Source: an uncultured Christensenella sp.
GTDB taxonomy: Bacteria > Bacillota > Clostridia > Christensenellales > Borkfalkiaceae
DNA: 24,674 nucleotides
Assembly (NCBI GenBank): GCA_910586345.1
Contig: CAJUHC010000020.1
Coordinates: 1 to 24,674, forward strand
Direction: 5' to 3'
Position 1 is the first letter of the stretch, and each line of letters begins with the position of its first letter. The notes under the pieces were generated by a model. The model was not told the DNA's origin and did no database searches. It saw nothing but the letters and a program-made list of their open reading frames with translations. Below, in pieces: positions 1-6,539 of this stretch. A program made the translations under genes and the position numbers.

Positions 1-1
1 G

Positions 2-115
2 AAACTCGAAATCGATAAGAGCATTAAAAACTTTTATAATTTCACGGTCGACAGTTTCAAACTTGAAGAATATAAATACAACAATAAAAAATACGATATT
101 CCCGTGGCGGAATAA
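2..115 (+). CDS. thyA: Thymidylate synthase, C-terminal fragment (5' end outside window)
   Basis: An open frame enters from the left edge and ends at TAA 113-115. The 37 visible residues end in DIPVAE, after a stretch containing FTVDSFKLEEYKY. This resembles the C-terminus of ThyA enzymes, where a conserved Phe-x-x-Asp-Phe-x-Leu segment is followed by a final Pro-Val-Ala that closes over the active site. ThyA makes dTMP from dUMP using methylene-tetrahydrofolate and releases dihydrofolate. The next gene is dihydrofolate reductase, which recycles that product, and thyA-folA is a common pair, so context supports the call. The catalytic Cys region is not in the window. Confidence 0.8.
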   Translation, partial: KLEIDKSIKNFYNFTVDSFKLEEYKYNNKKYDIPVAE

Positions 116-125
116 CAGGAGTTTT

Positions 126-626
126 ATGAAAGCAATTTTACACGCGGACAGAGAATGGGGTATAGGTAAAAACAATTCGTTGATGTTTTCCATACCTGCC
201 GATATGAAATTTTTCCGCGAAACGACAACGGGGAACGTCGTCGTAATGGGTTCGAATACTTTAAAGTCGTTCCCTAACGGCGCACCGCTTAAAAATCGTA
301 CGAACATAGTTCTTTATCCCGACGGCGAAGAAAGGAACGATTGTATAATCGTAAAATCTCTCCACTCTCTTTTCGAAGAGATAAAAAAATACGAACCCGA
401 CAGAGTTTTCGTAATCGGCGGGGCAATGATGTATAAAACGCTACTGCCCTATTGCAGTGAAGTGCTCGTAACGAAGGTAAACGCCGTCGGAGGAGCGGAT
501 ACGTTTTTTGAAAACCTCGATAAAAACTCCGCCTTCGAACTTGTTTACGAAAGCGAACCGCAGGAAACCAACGGTTATGAAATACGGTTTACAACCTATA
601 AAAATAATGCCGTAAAGACGTATTGA
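126..626 (+). CDS. folA: Dihydrofolate reductase
   Basis: This 166-residue protein has the usual size of a bacterial DHFR. It should reduce dihydrofolate to tetrahydrofolate with NADPH in the cytoplasm. Visible motifs are W11-G-I-G near the N-terminus (substrate loop), IPADMKFF with the catalytic acidic residue at D26, VVVMGSNTLKSFP (NADPH-binding region, residues 38-50), NRTNIVL at 57-63 and VFVIGGAMMY with the double Gly at 98-99. An in-frame ATG exists at 63, but it lies inside thyA. The ATG at 126 gives a normal N-terminus and has AGGAG just upstream (117-121). It starts 10 nt after thyA, consistent with one folate/dTMP operon. Confidence 0.95.
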   Translation: MKAILHADREWGIGKNNSLMFSIPADMKFFRETTTGNVVVMGSNTLKSFPNGAPLKNRTNIVLYPDGEERNDCIIVKSLHSLFEEIKKYEPDRVFVIGGAMMYKTLLPYCSEVLVTKVNAVGGADTFFENLDKNSAFELVYESEPQETNGYEIRFTTYKNNAVKTY

Positions 627-635
627 TTTTGTAAA

Positions 636-1550
636 ATGAAATTTCGCTTTAAAATCGCTCTGTTTGCCGTAAACGTTATTATGTGCGTTTTGATAATACT
701 TTCGACGGTATTTTTTATGAACGGTTGGAGCGTGCCCGTTAAAATTATATGTTACTCCATAGCGGGAGTCGGTTTGATTTTCGGAACGGTAACTTTTGCA
801 CTCAAAAAGGACGCGCTGTTTAAAAGCGGTTTCGTGCTCGTTTGCTGTGCTTTCGCGGTTACGGCTTCGATTGCGCTTGTGAGCAGGTTCGCAAATCTTA
901 ACGATTATAAGACAGACGAAGAGAAAATACAAAAGCTTGCGGAGCTGATAAAAAACACCGGCGGCTGGGGAATGGTAATGTACGTTATTTTCCAAATTTT
1001 GCAGGTGGTAATACTGCCTGTTCCCGCGGCGGTCTGTTATATTCCGGGAAGTCTTATATGGGGACCGCTTACCGCAACTTTTTTAGCGTCGCTCGGCGTT
1101 ATCATGGGTTCTGTTACCGCTTACGCAATAGGCAGATTTTTCGGTAAAAGAGTAGTGGTTTGGATAGCCGGAGAAAAATCGGTCGAAAAGTATTCGAAAG
1201 TAATCGGCAAAAAGGGAAAAGTTATATTTTTGCTTATGCAGATACTGCCGTTTTTTCCCGATGATATTCTGTGTATGATAGCTGGAATGGCTTCTATGAA
1301 TTTTCTGTTTTTCCTGATTACGCTTATTGTCGTCCGTCCGTTGGTTATAGCGGCGTATTGCTATCTCGGAAGCGGAACTGTAATTCCTTTCAGCGGCTGG
1401 GGAATTCCGGTATGGATAGCGATTTTTGCCGTGTGTGTTGTTCTTGTGCTATTATCGTTAAAATATCAGGACAGATTCGAAAACTGGCTTGTATCGAAAT
1501 TCCGAAAAAATAAAGAAGAAAAACAGGAAGAAAAAGGAGAGGATAATTAA
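636..1550 (+). CDS. TVP38/TMEM64 (DedA-like, VTT domain) membrane protein
   Basis: This 304-residue polytopic membrane protein has two or three hydrophobic segments in the first 85 residues. The VTT-type domain follows at about residues 105-260, including PVPAAVCYIPGSLIWG, the glycine-rich stretch VTAYAIGRFFG and LPFFPDDILCMIAGM. The Pro-Phe-x-Pro-Asp-Asp signature is typical of the TVP38/TMEM64 branch of the DedA superfamily, whose members are linked to lipid scrambling or flipping and membrane homeostasis. The substrate cannot be told. A charged Lys/Glu-rich tail ends the protein. It starts 9 nt after folA with no obvious Shine-Dalgarno sequence, so it is probably the last gene of the thyA-folA transcript. 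Its stop codon lies in the loop of the terminator. Confidence 0.85.
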   Translation: MKFRFKIALFAVNVIMCVLIILSTVFFMNGWSVPVKIICYSIAGVGLIFGTVTFALKKDALFKSGFVLVCCAFAVTASIALVSRFANLNDYKTDEEKIQKLAELIKNTGGWGMVMYVIFQILQVVILPVPAAVCYIPGSLIWGPLTATFLASLGVIMGSVTAYAIGRFFGKRVVVWIAGEKSVEKYSKVIGKKGKVIFLLMQILPFFPDDILCMIAGMASMNFLFFLITLIVVRPLVIAAYCYLGSGTVIPFSGWGIPVWIAIFAVCVVLVLLSLKYQDRFENWLVSKFRKNKEEKQEEKGEDN

Positions 1551-1563
1551 CCTCTCCTTTTTT
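1531..1563 (+). terminator. Rho-independent terminator of the thyA-folA-TVP38 unit
   Basis: A GGAGAGG/CCTCTCC stem, extended by A/T pairs (1531-1542 with 1551-1562), has an 8-nt loop at 1543-1550. It runs into six T residues at 1558-1563. The loop contains the TAA stop of the preceding gene. Confidence 0.9.
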
Positions 1564-1590
1564 AACAGTTTAACGTTAAAATTTCATAAT
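1562..1590 (+). promoter_or_regulatory. Predicted sigma-A promoter of the ZIP transporter gene
   Basis: The -35 TTAACA (1562-1567) and -10 CATAAT (1585-1590) are separated by 17 nt, and each matches consensus at 5 of 6 positions. The start site would be near 1597. A 12-bp palindrome, TTTAACGTTAAA (1569-1580), fills most of the spacer. Confidence 0.5.
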
Positions 1591-1600
1591 ATGTAGTAAC

Positions 1601-1618
1601 TGTAATTTTAAAATTACA
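1601..1618. promoter_or_regulatory. 18-bp perfect palindrome, candidate metalloregulator operator
   Basis: TGTAATTTTAAAATTACA is a perfect palindrome lying just downstream of the predicted start site and 33 nt before the ZIP gene start. The TAAT...ATTA core is reminiscent of Fur-superfamily (Zur-like) boxes, but it does not match a known Zur box exactly. It is too AT-rich and lacks the T tract expected of a terminator. Confidence 0.45.
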
Positions 1619-1651
1619 ATTATTTAAGGTTGGTACATAGGAGAAATTTTA

Positions 1652-2425
1652 GTGGAATGGTTTTATAACTTATCAGGCTGGCAGCAAACGCTATTGGCTA
1701 CGTCGTTTACTTGGATAATGACGGCGTTGGGCGCTCTGCCTGTCTTTTTTTGTAAAAGCGTAGGTAAAACCGCATTTTCGTTTATGATGAGCAGTGCGGC
1801 AGGCATAATGCTTGCTTCGACCTTTTTCTCGCTGCTTATGCCGGCTTTGGAAACAGCCGAAAAATTTTCGTTTCTGATACTTACGTGCGGTTTTGTACTC
1901 GGTGGATTGCTGATTATAATCACCGATATAATCACAGGCAAACTCCATCTGTTTTCGGACAATGCAAAAAAGCGCAGTTGCGCCGTAATGTGCATTGCCG
2001 TCACTATTCATAACATACCCGAGGGAATGGCAATCGGCGTTGCGTTCGGCGCGCTTGCCGCAGGCAACGGTATGGCGGGAGTCGCCGCTATAATGCTTGC
2101 CGTCGGAATCGGCATACAGAATTTTCCCGAAGGAATGTGCGTCGCGTTTCCGCTCCGCGCAAACGGTATGGGCAGGTTTAAAAGTTTTTTTATAGGACAG
2201 CTTTCGGGCGCGGTTGAAATAGCCGCGGGAGTTATTGGCGCGCTGACGGTCACTTTCGCGAGCGGAATTCTTCCGTGGGCGCTTTCGTTTTCGGCAGGCG
2301 CAATGATAGCGGTCGTCTGTTCCGAACTTATACCGGAATCCTTTTCTCAGGGCAAAATAAAAGCCACGATAGGCGTTATATCGGGTTTTGCGCTTATGAT
2401 GATTCTGGATATAGCTTTCGGATGA
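1652..2425 (+). CDS. ZIP-family divalent metal transporter (GufA/ZIP11-like)
   Basis: This 257-residue integral membrane protein has about eight hydrophobic segments. The ZIP metal-binding signatures are present: HNIPEGMAIG in TM4 (H120, N121, E124) and QNFPEG in TM5 (Q156, N157, E160). E189 lies in the following helix (GQLSGAVEI). The TM5 form with QNFPEG and FPLRANGM is what I associate with the GufA/ZIP11 branch. ZIP proteins bring zinc or related metals into the cytoplasm. The start is GTG, chosen because AGGAG at 1639-1643 lies 8 nt upstream and residues begin directly before the first helix. The gene has its own promoter and two palindromes upstream, suggesting metal-responsive control. 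The metal cannot be read from the sequence. Confidence 0.9.
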   Translation: MEWFYNLSGWQQTLLATSFTWIMTALGALPVFFCKSVGKTAFSFMMSSAAGIMLASTFFSLLMPALETAEKFSFLILTCGFVLGGLLIIITDIITGKLHLFSDNAKKRSCAVMCIAVTIHNIPEGMAIGVAFGALAAGNGMAGVAAIMLAVGIGIQNFPEGMCVAFPLRANGMGRFKSFFIGQLSGAVEIAAGVIGALTVTFASGILPWALSFSAGAMIAVVCSELIPESFSQGKIKATIGVISGFALMMILDIAFG

Positions 2426-2429
2426 TTTT

Positions 2430-2459
2430 GCATAAATTTTTCCTTTTTTCCGCAATATA
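2430..2459 (+). promoter_or_regulatory. Possible forespore sigma-G-type promoter of the SDR-spoVA cluster
   Basis: GCATA (2430-2434) lies 18 nt before CAATATA (2453-2459). The Bacillus sigma-G consensus as I recall it is GHATR-N18-CATNHTA, so the match is perfect at -35 and has one mismatch at -10. spoVA is a sigma-G target in Bacillus. The start site would fall at about the ATG of the SDR gene. Confidence 0.35.
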
Positions 2460-2464
2460 GGAAT

Positions 2465-3262
2465 ATGGAAAAATACAATAAAACCGCGGTTATTGTAGGC
2501 GGAAGTTCGGGTATCGGTTGCGAAACCTGCGCAAGACTCGCGCGCAAAAGCTGGAACGTCGTAAATATATCGCGCACTCCCTGCAAAATCGACAAAGTGA
2601 ATAATATTATTGCCGACGTCGTCGCGGGCAGTACTTTTACCGACGCGATAAAAAACGTAGGCGAGCATAACGGAATAGACGCGCTCGTATACTGCGCGGG
2701 CTGTTCTATGGCCGCGCCGATAGAATATGCGAAGGAAAGCGATTACCGTTATCTTTTCGACGTGAATTTCTTCGGCGCGCTGAAAGCCGTACAGGCGGCG
2801 ATACCTTTTATGAAATCGAAGGGAGGCAGAATAATTCTCGTAGGTTCGATAGGCGGCGATTTGCCTATTATTTACGACTCGTTTTATTCTGCTTCCAAAG
2901 CCGCTTTGGAAATGCTTGCAAGGGAAGCGTACTGCGAACTTAAACCCTATAATATAAAAGTGAGCGCTTTGCTTCCGGGCGGTACCGCTACGGGATTTAC
3001 TTTCAAAAGAAAAGTATATACTGACGACGAGAACAAAGCTTACGCACAGAGCGTAAGCCGTGCCGTATCGGCGCTCGCGAGAATCGAACAGGGGGGTATG
3101 CCGCCCGCCGCGGTTGCCGAAGATATTTACGGTCTTTTGATTTCGGACAAGCCTCCCGTGGTAAAAGCTTGCGGTTTTAAAAATTCGGCGTACCGCATAG
3201 CTTCGCACGTTATGCCCGAAAGAGTAACGCTTTATTTAAACGAAAGGATTTACAGACAATGA
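2465..3262 (+). CDS. Short-chain dehydrogenase/reductase (SDR) family oxidoreductase
   Basis: This 265-residue protein is the typical length of a classical SDR. The Rossmann dinucleotide-binding loop is GGSSGIG (residues 12-18). CAG (77-79) stands at the usual NNAG position. N101 lies in the DVNFFG helix, S128 in VGSIGG, and the YSASK catalytic motif gives Y141 and K145. All four catalytic-tetrad residues are therefore present, and it should be an active NAD(P)-dependent oxidoreductase. The substrate is unknown. AGGA at 2459-2462 lies only 2 nt before the ATG, unusually close, but the start cannot be much later because the Rossmann motif begins at residue 12. The end overlaps a 32-codon ORF (ATGA), and spoVAC follows 78 nt later, so the gene sits at the head of the spoVA cluster. 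A role in spore maturation is inference from position only. Confidence 0.9.
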   Translation: MEKYNKTAVIVGGSSGIGCETCARLARKSWNVVNISRTPCKIDKVNNIIADVVAGSTFTDAIKNVGEHNGIDALVYCAGCSMAAPIEYAKESDYRYLFDVNFFGALKAVQAAIPFMKSKGGRIILVGSIGGDLPIIYDSFYSASKAALEMLAREAYCELKPYNIKVSALLPGGTATGFTFKRKVYTDDENKAYAQSVSRAVSALARIEQGGMPPAAVAEDIYGLLISDKPPVVKACGFKNSAYRIASHVMPERVTLYLNERIYRQ

Positions 3263-3357
3263 GAAAGGAATTTGATTTGTCGCGCCGCGACGAGCGCGAA
3301 AGTTTTATAAAAAGCGGTAAAGCCGACGGGGGAATAAAAAATGACAGGAAAGGTTAA
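3259..3357 (+). CDS. Possible 32-residue micropeptide between the SDR gene and spoVAC
   Basis: ATG at 3259 overlaps the SDR stop (ATGA) and is preceded by AAGGA about 10 nt upstream. The frame stays open for 32 highly charged residues (MRKEFDLSRRDERESF at the start) and ends at TAA 3355-3357, 17 nt inside spoVAC in another frame. The geometry suits translational coupling of SDR to spoVAC. The peptide has no membrane segment and no motif I recognise. It may instead be only a spacer with an accidental open frame, since spoVAC has its own good GGGGGA site at 3328-3333. Confidence 0.35.
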   Translation: MRKEFDLSRRDERESFIKSGKADGGIKNDRKG

Positions 3358-3790
3358 AGGTAACGTAAACGAAAATTATCTTAACTACGTAAAAACACAG
3401 GAGCCGCCTACCAAGCATTTTAAAAATTGCGCGGCGGCTTTCGGCGTCGGCGGATTGATTTGCTGTATAGGGCAGTTTATAAGATTTATGCTCGAATACG
3501 CAGGGCTATCGGGCGACGAGCTTGCCGGCGCAACGTCTGTTATTCTGATATTTCTCGGCTGTTTTCTTACGGGATTGGGAGTATACGACAGAATAGGCAG
3601 ATACGCGGGCGCAGGTTCAATCGTTCCGATTACGGGTTTTGCAAACAGCGTTACGTCGCCGGCTATCGAATTTAAAACGGAGGGATGGATTTACGGTATG
3701 GCTGCGAAGATGTTTACCGTCGCGGGCGCGATAATAGTATTCGGAGTTTTCTCGGGCGTACTCGTAGGTCTTGTTTATTACTTTATATAA
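3341..3790 (+). CDS. spoVAC: Stage V sporulation protein AC
   Basis: This 149-residue membrane protein matches SpoVAC in size and motifs. A soluble N-terminus (about 28 residues, with YVKTQEPPTKHF) is followed by three or four hydrophobic helices. These include the family-typical LTGLGVYDRIGRYAGAGSIVPITGFANSV (residues about 86-114). SpoVAC sits in the inner spore membrane. With SpoVAD and SpoVAE it forms the channel that moves Ca-dipicolinate into the forespore and releases it on germination; SpoVAC has been described as a mechanosensitive channel. The ribosome site GGGGGA lies 7 nt upstream. The stop overlaps the ATG of spoVAD (TAATG). Confidence 0.95.
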   Translation: MTGKVKGNVNENYLNYVKTQEPPTKHFKNCAAAFGVGGLICCIGQFIRFMLEYAGLSGDELAGATSVILIFLGCFLTGLGVYDRIGRYAGAGSIVPITGFANSVTSPAIEFKTEGWIYGMAAKMFTVAGAIIVFGVFSGVLVGLVYYFI

Positions 3791-4797
3791 TGAAAAATTT
3801 AATGAAGAAAGGAAATACGATTTTTTTTAAAAACGCTCCGCGCATAACGTCTTATGCGGCGATATGCGGTTCTAAAGAGAAAATCGGCGTAATAGGAGAA
3901 TTTGCAGACATAACGCTCGACGACGATATGTACGGTGAAACGACTTATGAAAAAGCCGAATGTAAAATGCTTGCGAACGCAATCGCGCTCGCAATCGAAA
4001 AGGGCGGTTATAAAGAGGACGATATCGACGTTCTTCTCTCGGGCGACCTGCTCAATCAGATAATTTCTGCTTCGTTCGCCGCAAGAAAATTCAATTTCCC
4101 GTTCCTCGGAGTTTATAACGCTTGTTCGACTATGAGCGAGAGTATGATGCTCGGCGCAATGATGGCAGACGCGGGTTACGTCAAACGCGCCGTAGCGGCT
4201 ACGGGTTCGCATTTCGCTTCCGCCGAAAGGCAGTATCGTTATCCGTTGGAATTGGGTTGTACACGTCCTCCGCAATCTCAGTGGACCGTGACGGGTGCGG
4301 GAGGTTGCGTAATCTCCTCGGACGGCGACGGAGTAAAGATAACCAGTGCGACTATGGGCAGGGTTTGCGATTACGGCGTAACCGACGTAAATAATATGGG
4401 CGCGGCAATGGCTCCCGCGGCGGCGGCTACGATTATACAGCATCTGAAAGATACGGGAACCCGTCCTACGGATTACGATATGATTTTAACGGGCGATTTG
4501 GGCGCGCTCGGAAGCCGTATAGTAAAAGATTTGACCTGGGAAAAGGGTTTCGACATATCCTCTCGTCACGTCGACTGCGGCGAAATAATTTATAAAGTCA
4601 TCGAAAGCGAATTTCAGGGAGGAAGCGGAGCGGGCTGTTCCGCGGTGGTGCTTAACTCTTACGTTTTAACGAAAATGAGTTCGGGACTTTATAAGCGTAT
4701 TTTATTCGCGGCTACGGGCGCGCTTTTATCGACCGTATCCTCGGGTCAGGGCGAAAGCATACCCTGTATAAGCCACGCGGTGGAATTGGAGTATTGA
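3790..4797 (+). CDS. spoVAD: Stage V sporulation protein AD
   Basis: This 335-residue soluble protein has a thiolase/ketosynthase-like fold and aligns by eye over its whole length with Bacillus SpoVAD. Recognisable blocks are LLSGDLLNQIISASFAAR, FLGVYNACSTMSES, RAVAATGSHFASAERQYRYP, TVTGAGGCVIS, MGAAMAPAAAATI, LTGDLGALGS and ATGALLSTVSSGQGESIPCISH. SpoVAD binds dipicolinic acid at the inner spore membrane and is needed for its uptake. The frame extends upstream to 3685 inside spoVAC. ATG 3790 was chosen because it overlaps the spoVAC stop (TAATG) and gives a normal N-terminus; ATG 3802 is an alternative. Confidence 0.96.
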   Translation: MKNLMKKGNTIFFKNAPRITSYAAICGSKEKIGVIGEFADITLDDDMYGETTYEKAECKMLANAIALAIEKGGYKEDDIDVLLSGDLLNQIISASFAARKFNFPFLGVYNACSTMSESMMLGAMMADAGYVKRAVAATGSHFASAERQYRYPLELGCTRPPQSQWTVTGAGGCVISSDGDGVKITSATMGRVCDYGVTDVNNMGAAMAPAAAATIIQHLKDTGTRPTDYDMILTGDLGALGSRIVKDLTWEKGFDISSRHVDCGEIIYKVIESEFQGGSGAGCSAVVLNSYVLTKMSSGLYKRILFAATGALLSTVSSGQGESIPCISHAVELEY

Positions 4798-4799
4798 TT

Positions 4800-5183
4800 A
4801 TGGGACAGGAAATGTTGGAAATATTTTTAGCGTTCTTAAAGGCTTTTGCCGTCGGAGGCGGTATTTGCCTGATAGCGCAGATTATAATAAATTTCACCGA
4901 TTTGACGGCGGGCAAAATTCTCGTGTATTTTATGCTTGCGGGAGTAGTTCTTACGGCGATAGGGGTATATCAGCCGTTGGTAGAATTCGCGGGCGCGGGT
5001 GCAACCGTTCCTATTTCGGGATTCGGATATCTTCTTGCAAGCGGCGCTATGAAAGGCGCTGAAAAGGGATTTTTCTACGCCGTAACGGGTTCGCTCTCGG
5101 CGGCGAGCGCGGGAGTCACCGCGGCGGTGGTATTCGCGTTTATTATGGCTTTGATTTTCAAATCGAGGACGAAACGCAATTAA
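4800..5183 (+). CDS. spoVAE: Stage V sporulation protein AE (SpoVAEb type)
   Basis: This 127-residue protein has four hydrophobic segments. It begins with FLKAFAVGGGICLIAQIII and contains GVYQPLVEFAGAGATVPISGFG, the hallmark shared by the SpoVAC and SpoVAE membrane families. It should be the third core part of the dipicolinate channel in the inner spore membrane. The frame also has a TTG at 4794 overlapping the spoVAD stop. ATG 4800 is preferred because GGAG at 4788-4791 is 8 nt away. A strong hairpin follows, so the spoVA cluster ends here. Only C, D and E homologues are present; spoVAA, AB, AF and gerA-type genes are not in the window. Confidence 0.95.
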   Translation: MGQEMLEIFLAFLKAFAVGGGICLIAQIIINFTDLTAGKILVYFMLAGVVLTAIGVYQPLVEFAGAGATVPISGFGYLLASGAMKGAEKGFFYAVTGSLSAASAGVTAAVVFAFIMALIFKSRTKRN

Positions 5184-5190
5184 ATTTAAA

Positions 5191-5223
5191 ACGTCGGGCA
5201 AGCCGTACGCTTGCCCGACGTTT
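5191..5223 (+). terminator. Hairpin terminator after spoVAE
   Basis: A perfect 13-bp GC-rich stem (5191-5203 with 5209-5221) has a 5-nt loop. Only a short TTT follows, so it is a stable hairpin with a weak U tract. Confidence 0.75.
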
Positions 5224-5259
5224 CGATATTATAAACAAACGGTTAATAAACCGTGCCTG

Positions 5260-5280
5260 CATACAATACAATATTGTATG
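5260..5280. promoter_or_regulatory. Inverted repeat over the yunB start codon with a sigma-E-like -10
   Basis: CATACAATA (5260-5268) and TATTGTATG (5272-5280) form a perfect 9-bp inverted repeat with a 3-nt spacer. The right arm contains the ATG of the next gene. CATACAAT equals the -10 consensus of mother-cell sigma-E promoters. A matching -35 at the right distance is not evident (AATA at 5245-5248 is too close). Confidence 0.4.
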
Positions 5281-5946
5281 GCGGCAATAAACAGAAAGTT
5301 CAAACGTTTTAAAATTTTAATCGTATTTGTTTGTCTATTTGCGGTTGCCACGCTGATTTATTTTCAGCGCAACGTTACGCGTGTGCTGATTTCGATAAGC
5401 GAGGCAACTATTCGTTCTATTACGACCGTCGCCGTCAACGACGCTATTTATTACACTTTAAACGACGCGCTGAGGTACGAAGATTTAATTACCATAGAGC
5501 GCGATGCGGGCGGCGGAGTTATGTCGATTACGACCGACAGTCTTAAAATAAACAGGATAGCGAGAGACACGGCGTACCTGTCGCAGGAAAACCTGAACAA
5601 AATGAGCGCGGAGGGGATAATGGTTCCGATAGGCGCGCTAACGGGTATTGAAGCCTTAGCCGGTTTCGGACAAAAGATTAACATCAAGATAATTCCGATA
5701 AGCAACGTGGAATGCCGTTTCGTTTCAAAGTTTTTGGAAGCCGGCATAAATCAGACTCTGCATTCGCTTTATCTCGAAATCGTTTCCGACATATCTATTA
5801 TTATGCCGTCGAAGAGTACGAATCTTGCTTCGACAATAGAAGTGCTCATATGCGAAAGCGTAATAACGGGTAAAATTCCCGATACGTATCTGCAAGCTAC
5901 GCTCGCGGGTTCAGGGAACGCGCTTGTGCCGAAAAACGGTAAATAA
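5278..5946 (+). CDS. yunB: Sporulation protein YunB family
   Basis: This 222-residue protein has one N-terminal membrane segment (about residues 12-28, after a basic Arg/Lys-rich start) and an extracytoplasmic domain. Family features visible are NDAIYYTL, the SLKINRIARD stretch, IMVPIGALTGIEALAGFGQKI, NVECRFVSKFLEAGINQTLHSLYLEI and, near the end, ITGKIPDTYL. YunB is a mother-cell (sigma-E) sporulation protein in Bacillus, and its molecular role is not well defined. There is no Shine-Dalgarno sequence upstream. The ATG lies within the inverted repeat at 5260-5280, and no later start would keep the membrane segment. It is an independent unit between two terminators. Confidence 0.85.
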   Translation: MAAINRKFKRFKILIVFVCLFAVATLIYFQRNVTRVLISISEATIRSITTVAVNDAIYYTLNDALRYEDLITIERDAGGGVMSITTDSLKINRIARDTAYLSQENLNKMSAEGIMVPIGALTGIEALAGFGQKINIKIIPISNVECRFVSKFLEAGINQTLHSLYLEIVSDISIIMPSKSTNLASTIEVLICESVITGKIPDTYLQATLAGSGNALVPKNGK

Positions 5947-5951
5947 AAGTC

Positions 5952-5990
5952 TAACCGCCGCGTCTTTAAGACGCGGCGGTTAAATTTTTA
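5952..5990. terminator. Bidirectional terminator between yunB and the leftward pheST-lipoprotein operon
   Basis: A 13-bp GC-rich stem (5952-5964 with 5970-5982) has a TTTAA loop. On the + strand it is followed by TTTTT (5985-5989). On the - strand it runs into TTTT from the A tract before 5950. The stop codon of the leftward gene (5988-5990) lies in the flanking T tract. It serves two convergent genes. Confidence 0.85.
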
Positions 5991-6509
5991 TGAATCGGAG
6001 CCGTAAAAATACAGTTTCATTTCGGCTGAGTCGTAAACCGAAATATAGTAGTTATGGGAGTAAGCTTCTCGGTAGGTTTCATAATCCAACGAATATTCTT
6101 CCGTCTGTTTATTATATACGAACCAGTATCCCTCGTGAATTTCGGGCGCTTCACCGTCGAACGGAGCTGCAAATAGTCTGTCTTCGTATTCTCCGCCGTA
6201 GAAAATCAGCTCTACGAACCGGTCCATAGGAAGCTCGCGCCAATGCTCGTTCGCCTCGATATTTTCAGTCAGCGTCTGTGCGGTTTCGCTTGTGAACTGC
6301 AAAATAATTTCCGTCTCGCCGTCGCCGAGCCAACCTCCGTGCGAATTCTCGCTGTACAGAATTTCGCAGTCCGGTATCGGGATTCCGACGCGTTTGCTTA
6401 CGTATTCGCCGCCCGAAACGCGGGAGGAAGAGTTATCCGAGCAAGCTTCCGCCAAAGGAAACAGAATAAATACGAAGAGCGCGGCGATAAAGTCCGTTAA
6501 GTATTTCAT
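5988..6509 (-). CDS. Hypothetical secreted protein, possible lipoprotein
   Basis: I do not recognise this 173-residue protein. Residues 1-22 form a hydrophobic signal segment ending in PLAEAC, with C23 a possible lipidation site. The lipobox is imperfect, since Ala rather than Leu stands at -3. The mature part starts with a Ser-rich linker (SDNSSSRVSGG) and is acidic and aromatic-rich, with many Tyr, Glu and Asp. A good ribosome site (AGGA about 10 nt upstream) supports ATG 6509. It lies 30 nt downstream of pheT on the same strand and ends in the shared terminator, so it is probably transcribed with pheST. No functional link to tRNA charging is evident. Confidence 0.7.
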   Translation of the reverse strand: MKYLTDFIAALFVFILFPLAEACSDNSSSRVSGGEYVSKRVGIPIPDCEILYSENSHGGWLGDGETEIILQFTSETAQTLTENIEANEHWRELPMDRFVELIFYGGEYEDRLFAAPFDGEAPEIHEGYWFVYNKQTEEYSLDYETYREAYSHNYYISVYDSAEMKLYFYGSDS

Positions 6510-6539
6510 TTTATACTTTTCCTTGTTTTACGGTAGTAT

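Noticed and set aside
63..125. Upstream ATG of folA at 63
   Set aside because: It lies within the coding end of thyA; ATG 126 with AGGAG upstream gives the standard DHFR N-terminus.
1691..3208. A 505-codon open frame on the - strand opposite the ZIP and SDR genes
   Set aside because: It is antisense to two well-supported genes, contains no recognisable domain, and its Arg/Tyr/Lys-rich composition is what codon-biased + strand genes give in that frame.
3685..3789. N-terminal extension of SpoVAD starting at 3685 inside spoVAC
   Set aside because: It would overlap spoVAC by over 100 nt and add residues not found in SpoVAD; ATG 3790 gives a normal N-terminus.
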